Shown piece by piece: positions 26,012 to 35,592 of a stretch of 64,000 nucleotides of DNA. The first letter of the stretch is position 1, and each line of letters starts with the position of its first letter. The stretch comes from Botrimarina mediterranea (lineage in GTDB: Bacteria; Planctomycetota; Planctomycetia; Pirellulales; Lacipirellulaceae), in contig NZ_CP036349.1 in assembly GCF_007753265.1 (NCBI RefSeq), positions 830,363 through 894,362 on the forward strand, written 5' to 3'. The notes beneath the pieces are model-generated. The model ran no database searches. It saw nothing but the letters and a program-made list of their open reading frames with translations, and had not been told where the DNA came from. The position numbers and the translations under genes are program-made.

Positions 26012-26827
26012 TCACCGCCCCGCCGTGCGACGTGTGGTCGAAGCAAACGCCGCGAAGCCGATCGCGACGAGGGCTGCCGCCATCGGCTCGGGAACGACGG
26101 CGTAGGCGATCCGCTCCACTAGCAACGAATCGTTCGAGAAGTCTTCGTTGAGCACAAAGCGGAGGGATTCGACGCCCCTCGTGGGGTCGAGGGCGCCGGC
26201 GCCCGCCGAGACGAACGTCGCCCCGTCGTCGGTCGAGTAGAAAAGCTCGAACATCGATGAGTCGAGGTCTGCTTTGACAATCGTCAGCAAATCGCCGCTA
26301 GAGCCCAGGACCAAGTCCGGGGTGTCGGTAGCGCCGGTCCCGACAGCGTTGCCATAGAGTTCGACTTCGGTTGCGGAGGTGCGAGTGAAGAACGTCTCGA
26401 CGGTAACGAAAGTGCTGCGTGGGTCGAACTGAATAAGTGACAGTCGAAACTCTTCGTCCTGGGCGGCGTCATAGACGGACTCGTCAAAAGCCCACGAGAC
26501 ATCGAACAGGCCGTAGACGACGCCCGAAGTCACGCCGGGTGTGTCGACATAGACGGTTCCGAACTCGGTGTTATTCTTGCCGGCGGCGTCGAACTGGCCG
26601 GAGCCGTTTGTGGCCGCTCCGCCGAAGTCGGCGTCGGTGTCCCACAGGGCGAGAGGGTCGACCGAGTTGGCCGTCGATTCAATCGGGGTTCCGACGGCGT
26701 CGTCGAACTGGAAGTCGGCGACGAGCGTCGCGTTGTTGAACTCGGTGAGCGGCGACGCCAGCGCCGAATCAGCCGCCCCAAGGGCTGCCAAGCATGCCAA
26801 GAGACGGGGGAACAAAACTGCCTTCAT
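26012..26827 (-). CDS. PEP-CTERM protein, third paralog of the fused pair, no dockerin
   Basis: A 271-residue exported protein starting at ATG 26827, where GGAG sits six bases upstream; the frame is open 57 codons further but those residues are not signal-like. Signal peptide about 1-23, one beta-rich domain (about 25-235; LVADFQFDDAVGTPIEST, DPTRGVESLRFVLN) matching both halves of the 19857-22697 protein, and a PEP-CTERM tail (VPEPMAAALVAIGFAAF, RRTAGR). It has neither the unnamed module nor a dockerin. First gene of a compact minus-strand series with the gamma-glutamyltransferase and carboxypeptidase. Confidence 0.8.
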   Translation of the reverse strand: MKAVLFPRLLACLAALGAADSALASPLTEFNNATLVADFQFDDAVGTPIESTANSVDPLALWDTDADFGGAATNGSGQFDAAGKNNTEFGTVYVDTPGVTSGVVYGLFDVSWAFDESVYDAAQDEEFRLSLIQFDPRSTFVTVETFFTRTSATEVELYGNAVGTGATDTPDLVLGSSGDLLTIVKADLDSSMFELFYSTDDGATFVSAGAGALDPTRGVESLRFVLNEDFSNDSLLVERIAYAVVPEPMAAALVAIGFAAFASTTRRTAGR

Positions 26828-27282
26828 GAGCGACTCCAAGGTGAGACTCGATGCGAGCGGGTTGGGAACAACAACAGCAGTCAGAAAATGGAGCCTCCCC
26901 GGCCGGCGCTCGTGCGAGCCCGTTTTGCCTGTGGGAAGATGCTCCGCCTGCTTCTCTTCCAACCATTCAGATGGCGAAGCTGGCGTCGGTAACGCCAACT
27001 CGCTTCAGGGCTGACTATAACCCCGCCGAGGCTCAGGAGAAACGCTTTTACCAATTTCATCCCCGAGCAATCGCGCATTGGGTTCGCGCGATCACGCTCT
27101 GGGTGGACGCTGGCAGACCTCGCCTTACGGCAGATTTCTGCCGATTTGACTTTCCGGGTCGCGCGGCGTTGGTTTAGAATCATTGGCAGAGAGAAGCAGG
27201 CGAATCCCATTCCCCGCCGCATCGGCCGTTGGCCGTGCCCGCAGAGGGTCTGGTTGATCACGAGCCGTAGGAGCTTAAGTCG
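26828..27282. other. Divergent intergenic region with a hairpin
   Basis: About 455 bases between the divergent PEP-CTERM gene and DUF1559 copy 2. At 26976-27006 the pieces GAAGC-TGGCGT and ACGCCA-ACTC-GCTTC form a two-part stem. A TTGACT at 27146 and TAGAAT at 27175 look promoter-like but are 23 bases apart. No protein-coding gene is convincing. Confidence 0.5.
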
Positions 27283-28332
27283 GTGACTTCCCTCGCCCCA
27301 ACCACGCCGCGTCTGGCGCGTCGTTCTGCGTTCACGCTGGTCGAGTTGCTAGTGGTGATCGCCATCATTGGCATCCTTGTGGCTCTCCTGCTCCCAGCGG
27401 TGCAAGCCGCGCGCGAAGCGGCCCGCCGCACCGAGTGCACCAACAACATCCGCCAGACCGGCTTGGCGTTGATGAACTACGAGTCGTCGCAGAAGAAATT
27501 CCCATTCGGAGCGACGCAACGCACGACAGCCGGCGCTGGCACGGACCCAACGATGTTCAGCTGGGTCTCTTCGCTAATGCCTTACGTCGAAGAGGCAGCG
27601 CTGTACTCCGCCGTGGACTGGTCAATACCGCTCGGCCAACGAAATGACAACGGCGATACCTCTCATCACATCCCGTTCGAAACTTACGTATGTCCATCGA
27701 GCGATCCGGTGGGAATCGTCAACAACTGGTATGGCGCTCGCGGCAATTACGCGGCGAATGCAGGCATCGGCTTTGTATGGATGAACGACGTTTCGCCTTG
27801 GCAAGATTGCACCAACACGCAGTTCGGTTGTTCAGTCCGTCCTTTCTCGTCGACTGACGGACCCGATGTAAACTGGCCTCGCCGAAACCCCGAGAAGCCG
27901 AATTCGTCGCTGATGCGATTCGGGACGTTTCAAGTGAATCGTGGTCGCAAGATGGCCGAGTTCATCGACGGCACGTCGAAGACGGCCGCCGTCTGTGAGG
28001 TTCGCACCTACGAAGGTACGGACACACGTGGGACCTTGCACTTTGGCGCCGCGTCGATGTACATGCACGACTACGTTCCAAACTTCAAACAGCTGCCGGA
28101 TTGGACCCGGTACTGCGCCGAAGGGCTGGCGAACACGGAGTGCCGTTCTACCGAAGTGACGGGCGGCCAGTGGCGCGGCCAGTGGCGGCAGCTTGCCCGC
28201 AGCACGCATCCGGGCGGCGTGAACCTCCTCGCCGTGGATGGGAGCGTGCGGTTCGTCCCCGACGACGTCGATGAGAACGTCTGGAAGTCCTACGCCACGC
28301 CCAACGGCGAAGAGAACTTCGGTAGCCTCTAA
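27283..28332 (+). CDS. DUF1559 domain protein with prepilin-like N-terminus (copy 2)
   Basis: A 349-residue DUF1559 protein beginning at GTG with GGAG nine bases upstream. The prepilin signal [20 protein letters not shown] starts near residue 16, followed by [14 protein letters not shown] and MNYESS. The central region has the variable, Cys-containing surface-like segment (CPSSDPVG, WQDCTNTQFGC). The C-terminus carries HPGGVNLLAVDGSVRFVPDDVD, the family hallmark. The gene stands alone on the plus strand and converges on DUF1559 copy 3 with only 24 bases between stops. Confidence 0.9.
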   Translation: MTSLAPTTPRLARRSAFTLVELLVVIAIIGILVALLLPAVQAAREAARRTECTNNIRQTGLALMNYESSQKKFPFGATQRTTAGAGTDPTMFSWVSSLMPYVEEAALYSAVDWSIPLGQRNDNGDTSHHIPFETYVCPSSDPVGIVNNWYGARGNYAANAGIGFVWMNDVSPWQDCTNTQFGCSVRPFSSTDGPDVNWPRRNPEKPNSSLMRFGTFQVNRGRKMAEFIDGTSKTAAVCEVRTYEGTDTRGTLHFGAASMYMHDYVPNFKQLPDWTRYCAEGLANTECRSTEVTGGQWRGQWRQLARSTHPGGVNLLAVDGSVRFVPDDVDENVWKSYATPNGEENFGSL

Positions 28333-28356
28333 CGCCACCCGCGGTGGCCTACGCAA

Positions 28357-29463
28357 TCACGGCAGCGACGCGGGCTCTTCGCCCTTCATCGTCGAGAGGT
28401 TGTGGTACGTCGCGAGGTCGATGTCCTTCGTCAGTCCATGGACGGACCCGTCGGCCATCGTGAACAGCACGACGCCGCCCGAGTGGACCGAGCCGAACTG
28501 ACGCCAGTGCGTTTGGTAGCGGGCTTCGGGGTTGGGCTCTCCGTCGGCGTCGCTAGGGTCAAGGCCGAAGTAAGTCGGGATGCACGCCCAGCCCGCCCAG
28601 GCGAAGCCTTGGATAAAGCCGTCGTATTGTCCGGACGACCAGTCAAACGTGTCGCCGGCGTTCGTGCCGAAGGTGCCAGGCGCTTCCCCGAACATCAAGG
28701 TCTTGGAAGTGCCGTCAATCACCTTGGCGAGCGGGGTTTCGCTGCGACGCCCGAAGACGCCGAGCAGCTCAGTCCTGATGCTGCGCGTTCCTAGAGCGGG
28801 GTACGGAAGCCCGGCGGCGTCGGTAATAACATCTTGTGGCCCCGCTGTTCCGACGACGCCCGTGACACCGGCGTAACTCGTCAGTCCCTGAGCAACGATA
28901 GCCGGATTGTTGCCTCCAGACTTTCGAACCAAGTCGCTTACAGTGGCGATGAAGTACATCTTGTCTAGGTAAGCCGATTGCGGCGGCTCGTTCGACAGCG
29001 AGGGGCAACGGAATGAGTCAATGTTTGTGCCCGAAAGCCGACGACGACGAAAATTGTCGTAGTCGTCGTTGAAATACCACGTGTCATTGGAATCGACGGA
29101 GATGGAGTACTGCTCAGTGAATTGGTCGAAGAGCGACTGCTCTTCGACGTAAGGAAGCATAAACACCAAGACGCCGATCCCTTGCTGCAACTCCACAACG
29201 CCGTTCACGAGGGGGTCGTCTTCCCAAGGCTTGCCGAAGAGGGGCGACCCCAGGTACCCCGGAGGCAGCATCTTTCGCGCCGACTCGTAGTTGAGGGCCG
29301 CCAAGCCGAGCTGCTTGAGGTTGTTCGTGCAGGCGTTCCGCCGAGCCGCCTCCCGCGCCGCCTGAACGGCCGGCAAGAGCAGCGCCACGAGGATGCCGAT
29401 GATCGCGATCACAACCAGCAGCTCGACAAGCGTAAACGCCGATCGCTTCGGATGAAGAGACAT
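28357..29463 (-). CDS. DUF1559 domain protein with prepilin-like N-terminus (copy 3)
   Basis: A 368-residue DUF1559 protein. ATG 29463 is preferred: GGAG lies nine bases upstream and the prepilin signal ([20 protein letters not shown]) follows at once; the frame is open 24 codons further upstream. It contains [19 protein letters not shown], a CPSLSNEPP segment, [12 protein letters not shown] and the C-terminal [18 protein letters not shown]. It follows the phosphodiesterase-TPR gene by 49 bases on the same strand, so it could be the last gene of that operon. Confidence 0.9.
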   Translation of the reverse strand: MSLHPKRSAFTLVELLVVIAIIGILVALLLPAVQAAREAARRNACTNNLKQLGLAALNYESARKMLPPGYLGSPLFGKPWEDDPLVNGVVELQQGIGVLVFMLPYVEEQSLFDQFTEQYSISVDSNDTWYFNDDYDNFRRRRLSGTNIDSFRCPSLSNEPPQSAYLDKMYFIATVSDLVRKSGGNNPAIVAQGLTSYAGVTGVVGTAGPQDVITDAAGLPYPALGTRSIRTELLGVFGRRSETPLAKVIDGTSKTLMFGEAPGTFGTNAGDTFDWSSGQYDGFIQGFAWAGWACIPTYFGLDPSDADGEPNPEARYQTHWRQFGSVHSGGVVLFTMADGSVHGLTKDIDLATYHNLSTMKGEEPASLP

Positions 29464-29512
29464 GCAGGGATCTCCGTTTCGTTTGCTTTTCTCGATAACT
29501 GTTGATTGCGAA

Positions 29513-31525
29513 CTACGCCAACACCCGACCGGCACGCAACTCCGCCTCGCGGGCCTTCGCGTTTTCGCCGAGCGTGCGGTAGACGCCCGCTAATTCGTGG
29601 TGGGCCGCCGACATGCCCGGCGCTTGCTTGACGCAAAGCTCCAGCGCCTCGGCCGCTTCGTCAGGGCGTCCTAGCGCGGCCAACGCCCGGCCCACGAGGT
29701 AGTGCGCCCGCGGCAGGAAGTGGACGAGCTCGGCGGCGGTCATGGCGTCCTCGAGCGCGGACTGAGCGTCGCCCAACTCGAGCTTGGCGCGCGCCCTGCC
29801 GGTGAAGGCGAGCGGGCTGTCGCCGTCGATCTCGAGCGCCTTCTCGAACGCGGCGACCGCCTCGTCGTAATGCTTGGTCTCCAGCAGGACTTGGCCCAAC
29901 TTGTTGTGCAGCCCCGGCAGCCGGGGATCGGAAGCGGCCACCTCACGGAGGTGGGTCATCGCCGCTTGGGCGTTCCCTTCGGCAAACTCCAGCGAGCCAA
30001 GCATCATCCGCGTCCGCGGTGAGTCGGGCGTGTCAGCCGCCAATCGTTCGAGGACGTCTCTTGCGCGGGACTTATCGCCGACACCCAACAGGCATGTCGC
30101 CAGCATCGTCAGGCACGGCGCCGTCTCTCGCACCGACGGGTCGAGCGCATCGATCCGCTCGATCGCCTCGCCCATCCGCATGCTGTCCACCAGCGACTGG
30201 ATCAGGTTGAACTCGTTGCAGGCGATCGTGTCGCGGATCGTCTTCTCGATGTCCTCCGACGGCGCTTCGACATAGCCAAGCGCCACCAGCTGTTCCATCG
30301 CCGCCCGCGATTCGGCCGCGTCGATCCGAATCTCGGGCGGGTGCATGCCACATTCACCCTCGACTTCTTCCCAAGTCTCGATGCGCGGCAGCGGCTTGCC
30401 CTCTGCGATCGTCGTGTCGAGCACCTCGGCGAGGACACGGCCCGGCATATCGAAGCCTGCGGGGACGCCCATCAATTGCAGCAGCGTCGGCGTCACGTCG
30501 AGAATACCGGCGCCGTAGAGTCGCGAGCCCTGCCGCACGCCCGGCCCCTGCGCCGCGAAGACGCCGAACGGACGGTGCCAATCGACCGGCCCAGCTTTTC
30601 CGGGGCGCGGGTCGGGACGTAGATGGTTGTTGTAGTAGCCATGATCGCTGATCAGCACGACCGCCGTGTCGTTGCCCACCATGTCGAGCAACGTTTGCAG
30701 CATCATGTCGTGGAAGCGATAAATCCCCGTCATGCAGTGCTGGTAGGCCGCGAAGTCGGCGTCGGTGACTTCGTCCATCTTTGGCGGATGGAACTCCATA
30801 AACTCGTGGCCGAAACGATCGATCCCCTCGTAGTAGACCGCGGCGAAGTCCCAGTCGTCCTTCGCCAAGAGGTGCGTCGCCGTCGCGTGGATCGTCGCGG
30901 TCTGCGCCATCAAGTGTTGAAACTTGCCCAGCCGATGGTCCTCGCACTCTAGCAATTCACCCGCGGTGGGGATGAACGGCAGGATGGCGCCGGCGTCGAT
31001 CTCGCCGGGGAGGACGCGGAACTCGGCTAGTTCGTCCGTCAGCTCGTGTGGATGCACACACGAGGCCGACGGCGGTGTCGGCTTGCCGTTCTCGACGCGG
31101 AACTGCTCGAACTGGTTGCTCACCATCACGCCGGCGATTGGTTCGGCCGGGTGTGAGGCGTACCAACCAACAACCGTCGATCGCAGCCCGTAGTGCGTGA
31201 GGATGTTCCAGATCGCCTTGCACTTGCGGCTGGTGCTGTGGACGGGCCGCACGCCTTGGCCGTCCGGGTCAGGTTCGGTGAAACCGTGGACTCCGTGGTC
31301 GATCGGCCGCTTGCCGGTAGCGATGGTGTTCCACAGCATCGGCGAGAGGATCGGCCTGGTGGTCGCCAGGTTGCCCCACACGCCGCGCTCCATCATGCCG
31401 GCGATGGTTGGCATCAGTCCCCGCGTAACGAGGGGTTGGATCATCTGCCAATCGGCGGCGTCCCATCCGACGAGCAGCACCCGTCGCGGCGATCGTTCGG
31501 TCGTGGTCCTTTCGGGCGCTATCAC
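29513..31525 (-). CDS. Alkaline-phosphatase-superfamily phosphodiesterase with TPR repeats
   Basis: A 670-residue protein. Residues about 12-430 form a type I phosphodiesterase/nucleotide pyrophosphatase domain of the alkaline phosphatase superfamily: [11 protein letters not shown] (metal Asp), [14 protein letters not shown] (candidate Thr nucleophile), [18 protein letters not shown] and [10 protein letters not shown] (metal Asp/His). Residues about 450-665 are TPR-type helices ([22 protein letters not shown]). No signal peptide is seen, so it may be cytoplasmic; substrate unknown. The GTG start overlaps the stop of the upstream PEP-CTERM gene by four bases (GTGA, 31522-31525). Related planctomycete proteins are generally annotated only as alkaline phosphatase family. 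Confidence 0.82.
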   Translation of the reverse strand: MIAPERTTTERSPRRVLLVGWDAADWQMIQPLVTRGLMPTIAGMMERGVWGNLATTRPILSPMLWNTIATGKRPIDHGVHGFTEPDPDGQGVRPVHSTSRKCKAIWNILTHYGLRSTVVGWYASHPAEPIAGVMVSNQFEQFRVENGKPTPPSASCVHPHELTDELAEFRVLPGEIDAGAILPFIPTAGELLECEDHRLGKFQHLMAQTATIHATATHLLAKDDWDFAAVYYEGIDRFGHEFMEFHPPKMDEVTDADFAAYQHCMTGIYRFHDMMLQTLLDMVGNDTAVVLISDHGYYNNHLRPDPRPGKAGPVDWHRPFGVFAAQGPGVRQGSRLYGAGILDVTPTLLQLMGVPAGFDMPGRVLAEVLDTTIAEGKPLPRIETWEEVEGECGMHPPEIRIDAAESRAAMEQLVALGYVEAPSEDIEKTIRDTIACNEFNLIQSLVDSMRMGEAIERIDALDPSVRETAPCLTMLATCLLGVGDKSRARDVLERLAADTPDSPRTRMMLGSLEFAEGNAQAAMTHLREVAASDPRLPGLHNKLGQVLLETKHYDEAVAAFEKALEIDGDSPLAFTGRARAKLELGDAQSALEDAMTAAELVHFLPRAHYLVGRALAALGRPDEAAEALELCVKQAPGMSAAHHELAGVYRTLGENAKAREAELRAGRVLA

Positions 31526-32409
31526 GGCGCGTTGGACTCACTCGGGGTCACGCCGGCGGACCGATGACGACGCAGCACGCCTAACCCGGCGGCGCCACAG
31601 GCCAACAGGCCGAGCGTTGCCGGTTCGGGAATCGTTGAGGCGGCGGGGGCGGCGTCGAACTCATACGCCGAGAAGCCATAGTCCTCTGCCCACGCGGCGT
31701 AGTCGCCGGCGCCGATGACGCCGTCGGCGTCGGCGTCGGCGCGAAGGTCGGTGTTGCTCCCTTCCGTGTCACGCCATACGGTGTAGTCGGCCGCATCCAC
31801 GACGCCGTCGCCGTTGAAGTCGCCCGCGACCTGACCGGCGGCGATCGGCGCGCCGGCCGTAGCGTTATAGGCCCAGTCACGGACGACGAAGACGCCCGCT
31901 GCGTTATCAACGGTGACGCGCACCCAGCCGTAATGGATTTGGTTGAGGATCGGGAAGCCTACGCCCAGAAAAGCGGAGGGCGCCTCGTTGAACTGGGCGT
32001 TTGGATTCAGTTCGCCATAGGCCATCGAGCCGAAGAAGACATCCCCTGCGCCGGTCGTCGTCGCGTCAATAACCGCTCCAGCCGTCAGGGCCGTGGCGTA
32101 AGCGTAGTTGCCGGAGCCGGCGCGAAAGCCGACAACTCGACCCGGCGCGTAACGGACCGTCATTCCCTGGTAGGGGCCGTTGTCAAACACATAGTTCTTA
32201 AGGATCAGATCACTATCGGAGTAATAGGGATCGTCGCCGTTGAGCTCCAGCGTCAGGGCGCCACCGGCGTCAATGGCGATATTCTGAACCGTTGACCAGA
32301 CGATCTGCGCGTCCGCTTCGGCGCCCACCAGTGACATTGTCGCGCCGGCGGCGAGCGAATAGGCGACACGACGCTGCTTCGCCGCTTCTGCGTTGTTAAC
32401 AGGGCTCAT
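31522..32409 (-). CDS. PEP-CTERM protein with dockerin (paralog of the 32520 gene)
   Basis: A 295-residue exported protein from ATG 32409, with AGGAAGA seven bases upstream. Signal-like helix at about 13-34, a beta-rich domain (about 35-195; DLILKNYVFDNGPYQGM, YGWVRVTVDNAAG), a dockerin (GDFNGDGVVDAADYTVWRD and ADADGVIGAGDYAAW) and a PEP-CTERM tail (IPEPATLGLLACGAAGLGVL, RRHRS, then a 10-residue extension that overlaps the next gene). The beta domain is closely related to the 32520-33146 product, which lacks the dockerin; the cassette sits between GQV and the PEP motif. The stop overlaps the phosphodiesterase-TPR start. Unusually, a long hydrophilic N-terminus precedes the signal helix. Confidence 0.82.
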   Translation of the reverse strand: MSPVNNAEAAKQRRVAYSLAAGATMSLVGAEADAQIVWSTVQNIAIDAGGALTLELNGDDPYYSDSDLILKNYVFDNGPYQGMTVRYAPGRVVGFRAGSGNYAYATALTAGAVIDATTTGAGDVFFGSMAYGELNPNAQFNEAPSAFLGVGFPILNQIHYGWVRVTVDNAAGVFVVRDWAYNATAGAPIAAGQVAGDFNGDGVVDAADYTVWRDTEGSNTDLRADADADGVIGAGDYAAWAEDYGFSAYEFDAAPAASTIPEPATLGLLACGAAGLGVLRRHRSAGVTPSESNAP

Positions 32410-32452
32410 TGCCAATCTTCCTCGATGCTCTTCTTGTCCATGTCTAGGCGAC

Positions 32453-32485
32453 CGGCGAGCGGGGTCGCAAGAGCCCCGCTCGCCG
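32453..32485. terminator. Perfect 12-bp hairpin between paralogous PEP-CTERM genes
   Basis: CGGCGAGCGGGG and CCCCGCTCGCCG pair perfectly around a nine-base loop. It is 35 bases downstream of the 32520-33146 gene on the minus strand and 44 bases upstream of the next start. A T-tract is missing, so it may attenuate rather than end transcription. Confidence 0.6.
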
Positions 32486-32519
32486 ATGCAAAAACTTCGA
32501 TCGTCCTATCAGTCGAGTC

Positions 32520-33146
32520 TCATGCGACCTGACGGCGGCGCATCGCAGCGACGCCCGCGGCGCCGGCGGCCAGCAGGCCCAGCGAGGTCGGCTCGGGGAC
32601 TTGGCCCGCGAGCAGCCCGGCGCCGGGTGTCGAGTTGTAGGCCCAGTCGTTGATGACAAACGAGCCGGCGGCGTTGTCCACGGTCACCCGGACCCAACCG
32701 AAGTGGCTGACGCCGCCAATGGGAAACTCCAGACCGATGAACGCGCCACTGGCGGTGTTGAATTCGGCGTTAGGGTTGTTGCCGCCGTATGCCATGGATG
32801 CTTGAAACGGCCCGCCGCTCGTCGTCGAGGCATCGATCAAGTCGCCGGCAGACAGAGCGCTGGCGTAGCTGAGCCCGGCGCTAAAACCGACGACCTTGCC
32901 CGGGGCAAAGTTGACGTAGGCGCCTTGGTAGTTGCCGCCGCCGAAGACGTAATTCTTCAGCAGGATGTCGTTGTAAGCGTCGCCATCGAGATTGAGCTGC
33001 TGGCTGCTAAACTGCGCAATAGCGAGGTCTTGCACACCGGAGTAACTAATGGCGGCTTCGGCCGAACCGGTCACGCCAACGACGGCGCCGGCGGCGATGG
33101 AATACGCCGCCCGACGAGCGGTGGCGTTGGAATCATCTTGCTTCAT
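32520..33146 (-). CDS. PEP-CTERM protein without dockerin (paralog of the 31522 gene)
   Basis: A 208-residue exported protein. A hydrophilic N-terminus and signal-like helix (about 12-32), a beta-rich domain (about 33-180; ILLKNYVFGGGNYQG, FGWVRVTVDNAAG) and a PEP-CTERM tail directly after it (GQVPEPTSLGLLAAGAAG, RRRQVA). It is the short paralog of the 31522-32409 product. GGAG seven bases before the ATG supports the start. The tails of the two are themselves closely similar, which argues for a clean insertion or deletion of the dockerin. Function unknown. Confidence 0.82.
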   Translation of the reverse strand: MKQDDSNATARRAAYSIAAGAVVGVTGSAEAAISYSGVQDLAIAQFSSQQLNLDGDAYNDILLKNYVFGGGNYQGAYVNFAPGKVVGFSAGLSYASALSAGDLIDASTTSGGPFQASMAYGGNNPNAEFNTASGAFIGLEFPIGGVSHFGWVRVTVDNAAGSFVINDWAYNSTPGAGLLAGQVPEPTSLGLLAAGAAGVAAMRRRQVA

Positions 33147-33406
33147 GAGCGTCTCCAGTAGGTGTGATGCATAAGGAGCGGAGCGGAAAGCGAAAAACTG
33201 ACAGCGCTTTCAGGGGTGCTTTGAAGCAACCAAGAAATCGAATCTGGTAAGTCGGAAGACCGTCGGCCCATGACGAACGGGCGCCAGTGCGAACCGGTAG
33301 CGGTAGGGAGAGGTAAAGGCAGGCCCTAGCACGCCGCCTAGGAGCCTGATCAGAGTCGGGCCCACGCACTAGGTGGTTTAAATATAACCAGCCGTCACCG
33401 TGCCGC

Positions 33407-34873
33407 TCAACGGTTTGGGCGCCGGAATTTGGCAAGAAGGAGGCCCAGCGTCGCTCCCACGAGGGCGCCCGGCTCGGCAACCGCGCCGGACGCCGAGGTC
33501 CCTGCCCCGTGGAAAATCGACCCGTAGGCCGACGCCCAAACGTCGTAGTCCGCGTCATCGATCTCGCCGTTGCCGTCGCCATCGGCCGCCAACTCTGTAG
33601 TGCTTCCTAGCGTGTCCCGCCAGCGGGTGTAATCGGCCGCATCGACGAGGCCGTCGCCGGTGTAGTCGCCCGGAAGGGCTAGTGACGTGACCGCTAGGTC
33701 GAGCCGGTAGAACTGTGTCGCGTTCGTTATCCCAGTGACGTGGAGGGTAAAGCTACCCGCCTCCGTCGTGGTGAAGTCCAACGTCTCAGCGGCGCCGAGG
33801 CCGCCGCCGTTGGAGATGCCTAATGACGAACTCACCAGCGACGGGCCTAATTGCTGCACTTCAATCCCAAGATCGCCAATGCGGTCCGACTGGATCGTCG
33901 TCGAACCCAGTCCAAAGGCCTGATGCGCGTAGCTGAACCCCAGCGGAGTCATCGTGATGTTCACTTGCGACGCCCCTTCCACACTGAACGAGAAAACGTC
34001 CACGTCGGCCGAGCGATTAATGCTAATGAAGTCCGACATGTCCGCCGTGACCAGCGTGGCGCCGCCGTCGGTCCCGACGGATACGACCGAGCCGCCGTCG
34101 ATCACGCCAAGGGGCGTCGCGGTGGCGATCGTGTCGTTGCCGCCATTCTTCTCCAGAGCGTCGCCATACAGAAAATGGACCCCTCGGATGTCGTCGTGCT
34201 GGGGACCGTCAAATCCCGTCTGTGTGAAGGGCTCCAGGAGCGCCACGGAATTGCTACTGGTAAGATGCCCGAGGCCAAGCGAATGCCCAAGCTCGTGCAT
34301 CAGCGTATGCCGCAACGAGAAGGCGTTGCCATTGGCGTTGCTGAAGTAGGCGGCATCGTCGGTGTCGAGGAAGATATCGCCCAAATCGGGAGCGATCGTG
34401 TAACCAGCCGTGCCGATATTCACGCCAATTGTCCCATCGTAGCGGGCGCCCGCCAGCCGCACGTCGGCGCGCACCCCCGCGACCCCGGCCGCGACATTGT
34501 GGTTTGCGCCGTCGTCGTAGGGTTCGTAAGTGAACGTGATGCCCGAGACCTCCGCCCAGCGATCAAACGAGCTTTCGACGTACCCAAACCATGGCCTTTG
34601 CGTCAGGTCCGACCCGCCCGGGCCCGCCCCGTACCACGAGTCGAGCTTCGCGATCAGATTGCTGCTGCGATTGACGCCCGGCGTGACGTTCTGGACCAGC
34701 GTCCCGTCGTCGGCGATCCCCCAGGTCAACGCGACCGGCGTCCCGATCGGACCGGCCACGCCACCCGCCGACGTGAACGTCCAGCGGTCGTTGTTGTTGT
34801 ATCCTTTAGCGGGCGCGGCCAGCATGGCGGCGGCTATCAACGCTACTAGCGGCAAGTAATCTTGATTACACAT
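33407..34873 (-). CDS. Matrixin-like zinc metalloprotease with dockerin and PEP-like tail
   Basis: A 488-residue secreted protein. Signal peptide about 1-23; the metzincin zinc site HELGHSLGLGH spans residues 193-203 (HExxHxxGxxH) with the family's downstream region reading SSNSVALLEPF, where the Met-turn is not obvious. An Ig-like/pre-peptidase C-terminal type region follows (about 240-410; DVFSFSVEG, GSFTLHVTG). A dockerin (GDYTGDGLVDAADYTRWRD, GNGEIDDADYDVWASAYG) precedes a weak PEP-CTERM tail (VAEPGALVGATLGLLLA, FRRPNR) in which the motif is AEPG rather than PEP. It should be a calcium/zinc-dependent extracellular protease; substrate unknown. No close partner gene. Confidence 0.83.
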   Translation of the reverse strand: MCNQDYLPLVALIAAAMLAAPAKGYNNNDRWTFTSAGGVAGPIGTPVALTWGIADDGTLVQNVTPGVNRSSNLIAKLDSWYGAGPGGSDLTQRPWFGYVESSFDRWAEVSGITFTYEPYDDGANHNVAAGVAGVRADVRLAGARYDGTIGVNIGTAGYTIAPDLGDIFLDTDDAAYFSNANGNAFSLRHTLMHELGHSLGLGHLTSSNSVALLEPFTQTGFDGPQHDDIRGVHFLYGDALEKNGGNDTIATATPLGVIDGGSVVSVGTDGGATLVTADMSDFISINRSADVDVFSFSVEGASQVNITMTPLGFSYAHQAFGLGSTTIQSDRIGDLGIEVQQLGPSLVSSSLGISNGGGLGAAETLDFTTTEAGSFTLHVTGITNATQFYRLDLAVTSLALPGDYTGDGLVDAADYTRWRDTLGSTTELAADGDGNGEIDDADYDVWASAYGSIFHGAGTSASGAVAEPGALVGATLGLLLAKFRRPNR

Positions 34874-34953
34874 CGTGGCCAGATCAGAGGGCGCCGAAAA
34901 TCTCTACGCTACTGTCACGGCGCAGTACCAGCAACCAAATGCGAGCGGTGGGT

Positions 34954-35535
34954 TCAATCTTTCGCGCGATTGCGATACAGATTTGGATCAACCGTCCCCG
35001 CCATCGCGGCGAGATCCAGCCCCGTAATTCCGCCTTCGGCAAGGAAGCCCGCGATCCGCTCCGCGGCGGTTTGGGGCTCGGCGACCATGTCGGTGTACGC
35101 CACGCGGAGTACGGAATAATCCTGTCGGCGCGCCGTGAGCCGCTCGAACGCGTCGAGGTGCGTGACAAAAGCCCGGCGAACGATGTCCTGTGGCGGCGCC
35201 GGTTTGCCGAGTCGGGCAATCATCTTCGCCTGCGACGTCAGAATCTCATCAAGGTCGCGGTCAACAAAGACGATTCGGTACGTCTCGCCGCTTGGGAGTT
35301 CGCCCAGCAAGTGCGAGATCACCTTCACGACCTTGCCTCGGCCATCACGGATGCAGGACGAGTCTGCCTTGAGCCGTTTCACCGCATCGAGTTCGAAATA
35401 GCCCCGCGGATTGTCGATGTCGGCGGCACGCTCGCCATCGGTCAGCGGCTCGACACCACCTGCCGCGATCATCTGCATGGCCAACGAAGTCCCCGACCGC
35501 GGCAAGCCAGAGACGACAACGATAGGGGCCATCAT
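34954..35535 (-). CDS. Sulfotransferase-like protein
   Basis: A 193-residue protein starting APIVVVSGLPRSGTSLAMQM; GLPRSGTS matches the 5'-phosphosulfate loop of PAPS-dependent sulfotransferases. A later segment VFVDRDLDEILTSQAKM with downstream Tyr/Asp pattern is consistent with the 3'-phosphate-binding region, and PAPS-binding folds of this small size are common in planctomycetes. No signal peptide is present. It could transfer sulfate to a carbohydrate or lipid, but a kinase-like P-loop role cannot be excluded. Isolated between the metalloprotease and the anti-sigma gene; two ATG codons in tandem make the exact start ambiguous by one residue. Confidence 0.72.
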   Translation of the reverse strand: MMAPIVVVSGLPRSGTSLAMQMIAAGGVEPLTDGERAADIDNPRGYFELDAVKRLKADSSCIRDGRGKVVKVISHLLGELPSGETYRIVFVDRDLDEILTSQAKMIARLGKPAPPQDIVRRAFVTHLDAFERLTARRQDYSVLRVAYTDMVAEPQTAAERIAGFLAEGGITGLDLAAMAGTVDPNLYRNRAKD

Positions 35536-35592
35536 GCTGCAAACATTCGAGGATAGCGGAGCACTTCTAAGACCCGCTATTGTGCCCCCGCT

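Noticed and set aside
27146-27180. TTGACT and TAGAAT as a sigma-70 promoter for DUF1559 copy 2
   Set aside because: Spacing is 23 bases, well beyond 16-18, and the start lies about 100 bases further; not reliable.
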